A stretch of DNA of 64,000 bases from Bellilinea sp040754815 (lineage in GTDB: Bacteria > Chloroflexota > Anaerolineae > Anaerolineales > Anaerolineaceae). The notes beneath the pieces were generated by a model. It saw only the letters and a program-made list of their open reading frames with translations, did not search any database and was not told the origin of the DNA. Numbering within the stretch: position 1 is the first letter of the stretch; every line of letters begins with the position of its first letter. The position numbers and the translations under genes are program-made. Where the stretch lies: positions 372,001-436,000 of the forward strand of contig JBFMBX010000003.1 of NCBI GenBank assembly GCA_040754815.1, in the 5' to 3' direction. Below, piece by piece: positions 17,045 through 25,903 of the stretch.

Positions 17045-18151
17045 TTAACCCCACACATACGAATAGAATTGTTTGATTGGGAAGCGATTCCAGATTGACA
17101 TCATCACCAAAGGAGTACCGATTCCCACTACAACCAAAATTCCAAGGAAAAAAAGGGTCTGTCCTAATAAAAAAGGAATTACATGATAAATCAGGCGGGC
17201 ACAAATTTCGATGACCAGGATATGACTTAAGTAAATTCCATAAGATTTTGTTCCGATAAATTGAATATTTGGAGAGGTCTTGAGATTATCGATAAATCCA
17301 ATTACCGCGAGAATGAAAAGAGAATAAACCAACTTTGTAATAAATGAGGCTTGTGAATTAATCCAGTTTTTTTGGCTTAAATTCATCAGGTATTGTATTT
17401 CTATCTGACTCAGGACAATGAAAAATAATAGAATGGAAACCAATATAAAACGATACCGCCGGATTACCTTGAGTAATCCATCGCGTTTTATAAAAATTAA
17501 CATTCCCAAAACAAACCAGAAAAGGTGAGAAGCAAGATAGCCATTTTTTAAAAAAGCGAAGTTGCTCAACCACTCGGGAACAGACAGATTCATGGTGCTA
17601 AAGTACCAAAATATACTACTTAAGAATTGCAACAAAAATGATCCACCCAATACAATATAGGGTGTTTTATTGAGCATTCTTATCAGGAGAGGAGATAATA
17701 AAATCAACTTGATAATGAGGGGAACGTAATAAAATGGTCCATCTGCTTCTCCCATGAGATAAACTCTAACCAGTTTTCCGGGAGTGTAATCATTTCCTTC
17801 AAGGATCCTAAAGAACACGGTTATCGTTGACCAAAAAAGGTACGGTGGAATTAGATAAATCAACCGGTTGTAAATGGTTTGAATGTTTTGTTTAAACGGC
17901 TTTTGATTTGTTGAAAAGGCATAAAAATATCCAGAAACAAATAAAAAAATGGGTACCGCTACTCCGGCGATTTCATCGGTTATCCGTAAAAATAATGAGG
18001 TGGGATTTGCGGTTAGTAGGGTTTGTGAATTTATATTGCTTACAAACCGATCATTCCAATGGAATATGGCTGTAACTGCCCAATAAATGGCATGGTGATA
18101 GACGGCAAAAATGATCGCAACGCCATTCAGGAAAAGAAGTTTAACGGTCAT
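17045..18151 (-). CDS. Acyltransferase-3 family membrane protein
   Basis: 368 residues with about ten membrane helices. The first helix LLFLNGVAIIFAVYHHAIYW carries the conserved His, and the late helix reads SYGIYLSHILVIEI. AT3 proteins move acyl groups from a cytoplasmic donor to glycans outside. The gene lies directly after the carrier-protein gene and before the halogenase gene, so it is the best candidate to use the carrier-bound acyl group. I chose ATG at 18151; a TTG six bases upstream is also open. No strong ribosome site is visible. Its stop is 49 bases from the halogenase start. The natural substrate is unknown. Confidence 0.8.
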   Translation of the reverse strand: MTVKLLFLNGVAIIFAVYHHAIYWAVTAIFHWNDRFVSNINSQTLLTANPTSLFLRITDEIAGVAVPIFLFVSGYFYAFSTNQKPFKQNIQTIYNRLIYLIPPYLFWSTITVFFRILEGNDYTPGKLVRVYLMGEADGPFYYVPLIIKLILLSPLLIRMLNKTPYIVLGGSFLLQFLSSIFWYFSTMNLSVPEWLSNFAFLKNGYLASHLFWFVLGMLIFIKRDGLLKVIRRYRFILVSILLFFIVLSQIEIQYLMNLSQKNWINSQASFITKLVYSLFILAVIGFIDNLKTSPNIQFIGTKSYGIYLSHILVIEICARLIYHVIPFLLGQTLFFLGILVVVGIGTPLVMMSIWNRFPIKQFYSYVWG

Positions 18152-18201
18152 GGTCAATTTTCGGGAGCAGGGAAAATTCTAAAATTTCCCTGCTCTCTTA
18201 T

Positions 18202-18447
18202 CTACTTGACCAGTTTTTGATCAAGGTAATTGCTAATGGCATTCACGCTCATGAAATTTTCAATCACAACGTCTTCGTCTGGTACGGTGTAGTTGAATTT
18301 TTCTTCGATGAACGCCACCAGCTGCAAGATGCCCAATGAATCAATAATGCCTTCGCCGAGAAGGTCTTCATCCTCGCTGATGTTTTTTTTACGACCCTTG
18401 GCAAGTTCATCAAGGATGAATTTATGGATGACGGCTTTGGTTTCCAT
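18202..18447 (-). CDS. Acyl/peptidyl carrier protein
   Basis: 81 residues, four-helix carrier protein. The phosphopantetheine site is the Ser of IIDSLG (about residue 37), in the order EGIIDSLGILQLVAFIEEKF expected for discrete carrier proteins of the DltC/PltL kind. AAAGGA lies about nine bases upstream of the ATG. It follows the adenylation gene by 21 bases and precedes an AT3 gene, so it is very likely the partner loaded by that adenylation protein. Only distantly similar in sequence to the second carrier protein at 46212. No phosphopantetheinyl transferase is present in the window, so one elsewhere in the genome must serve it. Confidence 0.9.
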   Translation of the reverse strand: METKAVIHKFILDELAKGRKKNISEDEDLLGEGIIDSLGILQLVAFIEEKFNYTVPDEDVVIENFMSVNAISNYLDQKLVK

Positions 18448-18468
18448 TCCTTATATTCCTTTCAATGA

Positions 18469-20052
18469 TTATGATTTATTTCTGGTTAGAGCAATTTCTT
18501 GCAATTCCCGCCTGTTAATTTTGCCGGTTGAGGTCCGAGGAAAATCGTCGGATATTATGATTTTGGCGGGAATTGCATAATTAGGCAATCGCCCGGAAAG
18601 GTGTTTAATCAGATCATCCTCACTCAAATTCCCTCCTTCAACTAAAATAACCGCAGCCTCAATTAAATTGCTGCCTTCTACATCGGGGACAGGGTAAGCA
18701 GCTGCCTCATGAACAGTGGGATGAGAGAGCAATGCGGCCTCAACTTCGTCCAGTTCAACGCGGTAGCCCCTTGTTTTTATTTGACGATCTTTTCTGCCTA
18801 AAAATTTATAGTTGCCATCGGGGAGTTTTTGCACTAAATCGCCTGTGCGATAAAAAATATCTTCGCAATAGCCAAAAACCGGGCGTCGGCAAAAGCCTTT
18901 TTCGGTTAAATCGGGTCTCCCCCAGTAACCTTTCATTACTGTTCCCCCTCTGATGAGTAATTCTCCGATTTCACCCTCCGGAAGTTGATTCCCATTACTA
19001 TCCACAACAATATCTTCGATATTCTCGCATGCAATGCCAATCGGAATGGGTTCATCGGAATCGGGTGGCAGAAGAGGGACATGGTAATAGGTGCAAACGT
19101 TTGTTTCCGTAGGTCCATAGAGATTCGAGAACTTCACCCATGGAAGTTTATTCATCAATGTCCGTAAGTGTTTGGTCGGAAAAGGTTCACCGGCAAATAA
19201 AATCCATCTCAGTGATGATAAATCCTTTGATTCTAAATTGCCCCTTTCAAGCATTTGTATTAATGCAAACGGAACAGAGTACCATATAGTAATTTTTTCA
19301 TCCTGAATCCATTTTGCCATGCTGGCCGGCAGTTTTGTAATTCCTTCCGGGATAATAATCGTGGTTGCGCCGGCAATTGAGGAGGCAAAAAAGTCGAATG
19401 TAGAGAGGTCAAAATGGAGGGGGGCATGATTGCTGATGCGATCCGTTGAATTAACTTGATAAGTCTGTACTGCCCATTCGGCAAAGCTCAAGCCGCTTCG
19501 ATGGGTGTGCATGATTCCTTTGGGGGTTCCGGTAGAACCAGATGTGTAAAGGATATACGCCAAATCTTGTTCAACAAGAGATAAGAGGGGAGGGGAGGAA
19601 GGCAAGGTAAAAATTTTTTCCCATGAGGTTGCCGGAATTTTTATTTCCGGATTGTTCTGTATCCCGATCAAACCCGACAATTGGGTTTGTTTGATGATTT
19701 CACTCAATTGTTCTGACTTCGATTCATTCGTGATAATAAATTTGATTCCACAGTCATTAATGACAAAAGATAATCGTTCGGTGGGGGCAAAAGGATCCAG
19801 GGGAACATAAGCTGCGCCAGCGATCAAAATTCCATAAATTGCCACAGCAGAATAGATGTTTTTGTTCATATAAATCCCAACCCGATCGCCGCGCCCCACA
19901 CCTGCTTTTTGAAGATAATTGGCTAATTGGGCGGATTTTTCCGCTAATTGCTGATAGGTTAGCTCTTCCCTCATGTAGCGGATTGCCACTTGAGAAGGTG
20001 CTGATTCGGCATTTTCAAAAACGCCATGATGGAGTAGATAACGATATTTCAT
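18469..20052 (-). CDS. Stand-alone amino-acid adenylation protein (NRPS A-domain/DltA-like)
   Basis: 527 residues containing all core motifs of an adenylation enzyme: YTSGSTGTPKG (169-179), FDLSTFD (214-220), YGPTE (312-316), YRTGD (402-406), GRKDRQIKTRGYRVEL (418-433) and STGKINRREL near 508-517, with the catalytic Lys. The Asp of FDLS is the residue that normally binds the substrate amino group, so an amino acid is more likely than a fatty acid. It should make aminoacyl-AMP and load the carrier protein encoded next. No condensation, epimerisation or thioesterase domain is present. The start at 20052 has TGAGG six bases upstream. A DltA-like D-alanine role is the conservative reading; the adjacent halogenase argues for a modified amino acid. 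Substrate not predicted. Confidence 0.85.
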   Translation of the reverse strand: MKYRYLLHHGVFENAESAPSQVAIRYMREELTYQQLAEKSAQLANYLQKAGVGRGDRVGIYMNKNIYSAVAIYGILIAGAAYVPLDPFAPTERLSFVINDCGIKFIITNESKSEQLSEIIKQTQLSGLIGIQNNPEIKIPATSWEKIFTLPSSPPLLSLVEQDLAYILYTSGSTGTPKGIMHTHRSGLSFAEWAVQTYQVNSTDRISNHAPLHFDLSTFDFFASSIAGATTIIIPEGITKLPASMAKWIQDEKITIWYSVPFALIQMLERGNLESKDLSSLRWILFAGEPFPTKHLRTLMNKLPWVKFSNLYGPTETNVCTYYHVPLLPPDSDEPIPIGIACENIEDIVVDSNGNQLPEGEIGELLIRGGTVMKGYWGRPDLTEKGFCRRPVFGYCEDIFYRTGDLVQKLPDGNYKFLGRKDRQIKTRGYRVELDEVEAALLSHPTVHEAAAYPVPDVEGSNLIEAAVILVEGGNLSEDDLIKHLSGRLPNYAIPAKIIISDDFPRTSTGKINRRELQEIALTRNKS

Positions 20053-20060
20053 GGAAAACC

Positions 20061-21362
20061 TCAATTAATATTTTTTTCAGGAATAGGTGAAGATGAAATT
20101 TCTGCTTCTACGGAAGATTTATTGACTTTTTGTTTCAAAAAGTATGTCATCAACGGCCCTGCGATAAGGGATGTTGTGACTGCCATGACAAATAAGGCTA
20201 CGAATATACGTTCGTCAATCAGCCCTTGGGATAATCCTATGCCCGCAAGGATAATGCCGGTCGCTCCTCGAGCATTCAATCCACTTGCTATTGCCAATGT
20301 GTAATGATCAATTTTCATACCACCGATTTTTGCACCGATCAATACGGCAGAAAATTTTGAGAAGATGGCAAAAATGAGGAGAATTAACACAAGGGGAAAA
20401 TCAAAATTTGCCACAAAGTTCGTTTTCATGCCAATTGAAACAAAATAAATCGGTGCAAAGAACGCCATTACAAATTGAGAAATAACCGCATGAGCTTCTT
20501 CCGCTTCCGGGTGTTTACCCGCAACAATGGCACCTAATAAAAATGCGCCCAGAAAAGCATCAATTCCGATGAGTTCAGTTACGGATGAAGTGAGTAAAAT
20601 TGCTACCGTTGTAAAGGCGATAAAACCGGTTGGCCACATCAGGGTTTTGCGGATAAACCGCAACGCTTTAGGTGCAAACCAACGACCCAGTGTTAACATT
20701 AAGATGAAAAAGATCAGGATAAGAACAATAGTTGAACCTGTTCCTAACATGAATTCACTGGTTTGAATGGTTGATACACTAAGCATCATCGCAAATAAAA
20801 TCCAAATAATTACATCATCCACCACCGTTGCAGTCATTGTGATTGCCCCGATTTCTTTATCGAGAAGCTTGAGATCTTGAAGTATCCGAATAATTACCGG
20901 ATTGGCTGAGTTTGCGAGATTAATACCTATGAAAAGACCAAATATAGAGAGATTTTTTTCGGCAATTTCTCCCCAAAAATGGGAAGGTATCAGATGGACT
21001 AATGCAAATCCCAAACCGATTGGGAGGATAGTTCCGAATGAACCGATAAAAAAGGCGTATTTTCCAATATGATTTCCTTTTGAGAAATTAATTTCCAAAC
21101 CTGCAATGAACAAAAAAAATAACATCCCCATTTTGATGGAAGCGTCCCGCAATATACCTACCTCTTGGGAGGATAAAAACAACCAATGATAAATATCAGG
21201 GAATAACAATCCCAAAATAGTAGGACCAAGAATTACTCCACCAATAAGCTCTCCCAATACTGCTGGCTGGCGAAATTTTTGCATTGCCTTGCCCATAATG
21301 AGAGCACACGAAAGCATAACAGCAATTTGTAAAAAGAATTTAATCAGGTCTGAATTGTTCAT
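20061..21362 (-). CDS. Cation/proton antiporter (CPA2/Kef-type)
   Basis: 433 residues with about 12 membrane helices. Typical CPA2 features include LGELIGGVILGPTILG near the N-terminus, NLANSANPVIIRIL and TATVVDDVIIWI (the paired Asp region of the ion site), and ASGLNARGATGIILAG near the C-terminal side. No cytoplasmic TrkA-N domain is attached. It exchanges Na+ or K+ for protons. Its position as first gene of the carrier-protein cassette, eight bases before the adenylation gene, is unusual for a glycan cluster; it could support proton-coupled transmembrane acyl transfer or simply be a passenger. Confidence 0.85.
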   Translation of the reverse strand: MNNSDLIKFFLQIAVMLSCALIMGKAMQKFRQPAVLGELIGGVILGPTILGLLFPDIYHWLFLSSQEVGILRDASIKMGMLFFLFIAGLEINFSKGNHIGKYAFFIGSFGTILPIGLGFALVHLIPSHFWGEIAEKNLSIFGLFIGINLANSANPVIIRILQDLKLLDKEIGAITMTATVVDDVIIWILFAMMLSVSTIQTSEFMLGTGSTIVLILIFFILMLTLGRWFAPKALRFIRKTLMWPTGFIAFTTVAILLTSSVTELIGIDAFLGAFLLGAIVAGKHPEAEEAHAVISQFVMAFFAPIYFVSIGMKTNFVANFDFPLVLILLIFAIFSKFSAVLIGAKIGGMKIDHYTLAIASGLNARGATGIILAGIGLSQGLIDERIFVALFVMAVTTSLIAGPLMTYFLKQKVNKSSVEAEISSSPIPEKNIN

Positions 21363-21370
21363 GATATATC

Positions 21371-22585
21371 TCAGGTTCTATTTGGAACGGCTTTTTCAAA
21401 ATTTTCTTGTATCTTTTGAATCGAAGCACTCCAGCTCCATTTTTCTTTCACATCTTGCAGGCTTTTATTTCCATATTCCCGAGCCTTTAATGGGTTTTGG
21501 AGTAAATCCATAATGGAATGGGAGAAAATTGACTCATTTCTTTCGACGAGACGACCGGTAACCTGATCTTGAACGGTTTCAAGAAGGCCGCCCTCTCTAA
21601 CACCAACAACCGGCGTAGCGCAGGCCATCGATTCGAGAGCGACAAGACCAAAGGGCTCTCGATAAGGCGTGTATGCAGTCAATGTCGCAGAATTGTACAA
21701 TTCAACCAGTTTATCGTCCGATATATTCGACATGAAGTAAACCCGCACGTTTTTGGTTTTGGCGAGATCGGTTAAAAAATTCAGTTCCTCATCATTGGTA
21801 AAATTGCTCGAAATGACAAGGGGGACTCTTTTATCGGGTGGAAGTAAAGCGAGCGAACGGATGATAAAATCAAAGCCCTTTAAAGGGGTTAGTGAGCCAA
21901 CCGAAAGGATAAAGGTTGATTTTTGCACATTTGCAAGCGGATGAAATTTGTCGGTATCCACTCCCAGATAACTGACAATTGCTTCAATCCCGTAAATTCG
22001 TTCCACTTGTTTTTTTGTGTAATTGGAGTTGACAAACACCCTATCGGCGTGGCGGATATTTTGAAAGTCGTTTTTTCTGAGCAATTTATTGTAAAGAAAT
22101 AAAAAGGGGTCTATGCTGTCAGCAACCCTTCGGAAGGCAGATTTATTCTTATAGTAAGGGCGAGGAGGTTGTTCTTCGTAAAGGATACGATAGGGTTCAT
22201 GGCAGTAAAAAACGGTGGGGAGGTCATGAATGTATCTTAAAACCGAAGGTGCATTTTCAAATTGACAGGGTTCAAAAAAAACCAGATCCGGCTTATTTTG
22301 CTCAATATCTTTTGCTATAAATTTGCCCAGTTCACGAAGTTTAACTAGATCGAGAGTCCGTATCAGAGCATTCAACCTTCCAAACGGGGAGTGGAACAGC
22401 TTGCCCGGTTGGAAGGGATATATTTTATGGGAGTTTACATAAGGACGAATATCACAAAAGTCATGATTGGCTGTTTGAAGTGTGTAGATATCAATTTGGT
22501 TGCGATCACAAATTCTCCGCACGATCTCATAGAGCGATCTTTTTGCTCCACCAGAAGTTAAATTGTGAAAAATAGCAATTTTCAT
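21371..22585 (-). CDS. GT4-family glycosyltransferase
   Basis: 404 residues, GT-B fold. The N-terminal NLTSGGAKRSLYEIVRRI is the donor/acceptor loop common in GT4 mannosyl- and glucosyltransferases. HEPYRI and FVNSNYTKKQVERIYG mark the acceptor domain. In the C-terminal domain, VGSLTPLKGFDFIIRSL is the Lys-containing phosphate site and YREPFGLVALESMACATPVV (about 318-337) holds the EX7E pair. This is a textbook GT4 pattern, more typical than in the TIGR03087-like genes nearby. The sugar is unknown. It lies two bases after the GT2 gene downstream in sequence order. Confidence 0.87.
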   Translation of the reverse strand: MKIAIFHNLTSGGAKRSLYEIVRRICDRNQIDIYTLQTANHDFCDIRPYVNSHKIYPFQPGKLFHSPFGRLNALIRTLDLVKLRELGKFIAKDIEQNKPDLVFFEPCQFENAPSVLRYIHDLPTVFYCHEPYRILYEEQPPRPYYKNKSAFRRVADSIDPFLFLYNKLLRKNDFQNIRHADRVFVNSNYTKKQVERIYGIEAIVSYLGVDTDKFHPLANVQKSTFILSVGSLTPLKGFDFIIRSLALLPPDKRVPLVISSNFTNDEELNFLTDLAKTKNVRVYFMSNISDDKLVELYNSATLTAYTPYREPFGLVALESMACATPVVGVREGGLLETVQDQVTGRLVERNESIFSHSIMDLLQNPLKAREYGNKSLQDVKEKWSWSASIQKIQENFEKAVPNRT

Positions 22586-22587
22586 TT

Positions 22588-23697
22588 TTATATCCCCGAG
22601 GGGAAATAGATCTTGTTTTCCGAGCGCAAAAGTTGCCTTACTTTGAGCAAGGTTTGTAAAACCATCGGATTAATATCTAATAGAAATTTGACTAACCTCG
22701 TTTTTTTATCGGAAGGGTATTTGATTACTGCGTTTTTGAGCAATTTTCTGTAAAGAGGGGTATGGTCTAAATGATTTAGAATTCCTTCGAGAACTGCCAG
22801 ACGGATAAGCTGATTTTGATATGGGGGTGAAAGATTTTCAAAAGCGGGATGAGTAAGTAGTTTGTTGATTAAATTGCCGTCACCGTGTAAAAGATTAACA
22901 AAAAGGTCATAAAAGACGTAATAGCGCGTCTCTTCGCTGCATTCATGAAAGCGAGGCAAATCCAACATTTTAGTTCTACAGAGAATCAATGATTGGGTTT
23001 TCTTTATACTACCTGCCGTCAGTGAAATATTGGTTTGGTGAATTCGGTAATAACACAACTTGTGATCGAGATATCCATAACGAATAAACTGAGATGCTCG
23101 CGTGAAGAAATCCCAATCAGGTCCGATGACGATTCTTGTGTCAAAAGAGATGTTCAAGGGGAGAATTCTGCTGCTTCTCATCATGACGGTCAAAGGAGGA
23201 CCAAAGACATCGGATGCCCTTACCAGTTGTTCAAATAAATCTCCCATGAACGGTCCTCTGCGAAATTTTGAGAGAGAGGACAGGACTTTATTTTCCGAAT
23301 TAATATAAAAACCGTCGCAATAAACTGCGTCCAACTCGGGATGTTGATTTAAAAAAGAGACCATCAGCGCTAAATAGGTCGGAGCGTATTGATCATCCGA
23401 ATCCAAAAATGCAAGAAATTCTCCATTAATCTTTGTCAAGGCATTATTTCTGGCATCTGCCTCGCCTGAATTTGGTTGGTGAAAAACCCGTATGCGTGAG
23501 TCGGTATAGGATTTGAGAATTTCAGCGGTATGATCGGTTGAGCCATCGTTAATGATGATCAATTCCCAGAGTGAATAGGTTTGGTGTAAAACACTTTCTA
23601 TTGCTTGGGCAATAAATTTTTCTGCGTTATAAGCCGGCATCATGATAGAAACTAAACCGGGTTGAAAGATGGACATTGAAAGAGAATTGTTATTCAA
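22588..23697 (-). CDS. GT2-family glycosyltransferase
   Basis: 369 residues: VSIMMPAYNAEKFIAQAIESVL, INDGSTDHT and FLDSDD (GT-A nucleotide and metal sites), then DARNNAL and WDFFTRA in the acceptor part, and a helical C-terminal extension of about 120 residues. The start is uncertain: a TTG at 23697 overlaps the upstream stop as TTGA, while an ATG at 23676 has no ribosome site. Both keep the whole domain. Predicted cytoplasmic; specificity not predictable. Confidence 0.85.
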   Translation of the reverse strand: MNNNSLSMSIFQPGLVSIMMPAYNAEKFIAQAIESVLHQTYSLWELIIINDGSTDHTAEILKSYTDSRIRVFHQPNSGEADARNNALTKINGEFLAFLDSDDQYAPTYLALMVSFLNQHPELDAVYCDGFYINSENKVLSSLSKFRRGPFMGDLFEQLVRASDVFGPPLTVMMRSSRILPLNISFDTRIVIGPDWDFFTRASQFIRYGYLDHKLCYYRIHQTNISLTAGSIKKTQSLILCRTKMLDLPRFHECSEETRYYVFYDLFVNLLHGDGNLINKLLTHPAFENLSPPYQNQLIRLAVLEGILNHLDHTPLYRKLLKNAVIKYPSDKKTRLVKFLLDINPMVLQTLLKVRQLLRSENKIYFPSGI

Positions 23698-24911
23698 GAC
23701 CGCAATCCTGTTGTTTCTTCAATGGCATAAAGTATATTTTGGGCGGTGTGTCTCCACGAATGTCGGGTTTCGGCTTCCAGACGGGCTTGTTGTCCCATTT
23801 GTTTTCTGCACGCATGATTACTGATCAGATATATCAATGCGTCTGTTAAGGCCTGTTCATCACAAGGAGGAATGATCATACCGGTTTGCATATGGGTCAG
23901 GGTATCGGGTTGTCCATTTTCCCCCGATGCGATTACGGCCAAACCAGCGGCTTTATAATCAAATAATTTCAGCCCCGAATACTCATTCCAGCCGCAATAG
24001 GGAGAAAGACCAATTTCACAGGAGGCTAAAATAGGTGCATATTCTTCGGGAGTAAGGGAACCAGTAAAAGTAACATTTCTTTCAATGCCCAATTCCCTAG
24101 TTAAGGCTTTCGTTTTTTCCAGTTCACTTCCTGCACCAATCATAAACAGGTGAACGTTCTGTTCTTGTTCCATTAATCTACTGAAGGATTTAACCGCGCT
24201 TATCGTGCCATGCCAGGGAAAGAATCCCCCTAAATATGCAATATTAATTGGGGTGGATGAAGATGTTTCTTGAAAGTTTGAAAGTTCATGCCTTTTCAGC
24301 AGATCAATCAGGGGTGTGCCGTTTTCAACAACCCTTACTTTATGGGAGGGAACACCCCACCTTTCGGTCAAATTATTTTTCCACCCTTTGCCTGACGCTA
24401 TGATGAGAGATGCGCTGTTAAGGATTTTGCGAAAAATCCAAATTGAGGTGGACAATTGAACACCATTGGGTACCTGGCCCTTTGATTTCAAATCGTGCAA
24501 GGGGTCGCCGTTGAATTCCAATATCAGGGGGATGCGAAGTTTTTTTGCGGCAAGCAAGCCGCCGTAACCCATCCACGATACTCTTTCGTATAGACAGTGG
24601 AAGTTGCTGGAATTAATGCGGATGCTTTCTGCAAAACGTTTGCTTGCAAAGTAATTCACATACGGCGCTCCAGTCATGGACTGGATTTTTCTAATTGCGC
24701 TTTCATAAATGCTCTTTTTCTTCTGGTTTATCTTTTTAAAATTCTGTAAGTCCTCTGTTGTCCAGTATGCAGAGTCGATTCCCCCTATAAACCGGACATG
24801 ATGACCCATTTTCAACCACTCGGCAATGATATGTCTGATGTGGTTTGCCGGCCCATCAAAGGGTGGAAATCGAATTTCAGGACTGAGCTGTGCCAGATAG
24901 ATAATATTCAT
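23694..24911 (-). CDS. GT4-family glycosyltransferase
   Basis: 405 residues, GT-B fold. The N-terminus MNIIYLAQLSPEIRFPPFDG leads to an acceptor domain with RVSWMGYGG and LEFNGDP. The C-terminal domain has YLGGFFPWHGTISAVKSF and SPYCGWNEYSGLKLFDYKA with AGLAVIAS, the family nucleotide-sugar site. I prefer the ATG at 24911 to an earlier start at 24941 because it gives a TAATG overlap with the stop of the next GT4 gene and begins at the first beta strand. Specificity unknown. Confidence 0.85.
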   Translation of the reverse strand: MNIIYLAQLSPEIRFPPFDGPANHIRHIIAEWLKMGHHVRFIGGIDSAYWTTEDLQNFKKINQKKKSIYESAIRKIQSMTGAPYVNYFASKRFAESIRINSSNFHCLYERVSWMGYGGLLAAKKLRIPLILEFNGDPLHDLKSKGQVPNGVQLSTSIWIFRKILNSASLIIASGKGWKNNLTERWGVPSHKVRVVENGTPLIDLLKRHELSNFQETSSSTPINIAYLGGFFPWHGTISAVKSFSRLMEQEQNVHLFMIGAGSELEKTKALTRELGIERNVTFTGSLTPEEYAPILASCEIGLSPYCGWNEYSGLKLFDYKAAGLAVIASGENGQPDTLTHMQTGMIIPPCDEQALTDALIYLISNHACRKQMGQQARLEAETRHSWRHTAQNILYAIEETTGLRS

Positions 24912-25897
24912 TATCCGGCAATTTCCTCGATTGTTTGACAAATTTTTGGACTGATCAAGTTACTATCGCATTTTGCGAGGACTGCTTCTCTTAATTTGAG
25001 CTGTTTTGCTATTTTTACCTCGTGGTTAAGTTGATCGTATTCTATTAACTTTTCAACAAATTCTCCATCAGTAAAAAACAGATTTTCCTGAGGCAACAGT
25101 TCATCTGCGCCCGGCCAGAAATGGGATAGGCAGTAACATCCTGTTGCAATGGCTTCCATTGGCGAAACCTGCAATCCTTCTGAATAACTGTTCGAGACAA
25201 AAACATCAATGTTGCGGAAGAATTCCGGTGTATTTTCGACCTGCCCATAAAAATGTACGTTTTTTTCAATCCCTAAACGGCAAGGTAAATCAGTTAAGGC
25301 GTTGTAATAATCCAAAAATCTGGGATGGGCGCCACCGCCAATGTGTAGATGAAATCCTTCTTTGTGCAAATTGTTCTCAAAAAATCCCAAAATCAATTCG
25401 TAAACTCTTTTACGGGGGATGAGATTGCCTAAAATTCCGATGTTTCTTTTATATAAACGCGGTTGATAGGGAAATCTGGTCGGGTTAACGGATTCCGGTA
25501 TTACCAGTATTTTTTCGTTATAACCCGGAAATTTAAGATTGAATTCCCGGCGTTTGGCTTCGCTCACCAGAATAATTCGATCTACTTTTGACCAGTCTAT
25601 CTGATCTCCCCATTGATATAGTTCGTAGCGATGTAAGCGGGTAATAATCGAGGTTGTCTTGGGAAGTCGAGTGGTATAAGCAAGAAGCTCGCTTGCCCAC
25701 TCAAAGAAAACAATCTGGTTTTTCTTTAAGAAATTCCTCAATTGAAGATCAAAATGTCTTTTTTGCAGTCTTTCTCGAAAGACGGGGAATTTAATGATTT
25801 GCGGTTCAAAAGTGTTTACCGAGTGATATTTACCCAGTTCTTCATAAATATCCCGAAAAAATGCCCATGTTTCATTATTTACTACACCAATGTGCAT
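24911..25897 (-). CDS. GT4-family glycosyltransferase
   Basis: 328 residues, shorter than most GT4 enzymes. The N-terminal domain is reduced (MHIGVVNNETWAFFRDIYEE) but the donor domain is complete: LGNLIPRKRVYELILGF carries the basic phosphate site, and YSEGLQVSPMEAIATGCYCL (about 253-272) holds the EX7E-like pair. The N-terminal contraction resembles GT4 enzymes from teichoic-acid and capsule clusters. Predicted cytoplasmic. It is six bases after the asparagine-synthetase-like gene and overlaps the next GT4 gene, so these are co-translated. Specificity unknown. Confidence 0.8.
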   Translation of the reverse strand: MHIGVVNNETWAFFRDIYEELGKYHSVNTFEPQIIKFPVFRERLQKRHFDLQLRNFLKKNQIVFFEWASELLAYTTRLPKTTSIITRLHRYELYQWGDQIDWSKVDRIILVSEAKRREFNLKFPGYNEKILVIPESVNPTRFPYQPRLYKRNIGILGNLIPRKRVYELILGFFENNLHKEGFHLHIGGGAHPRFLDYYNALTDLPCRLGIEKNVHFYGQVENTPEFFRNIDVFVSNSYSEGLQVSPMEAIATGCYCLSHFWPGADELLPQENLFFTDGEFVEKLIEYDQLNHEVKIAKQLKLREAVLAKCDSNLISPKICQTIEEIAG

Positions 25898-25903
25898 GTC
25901 AAT

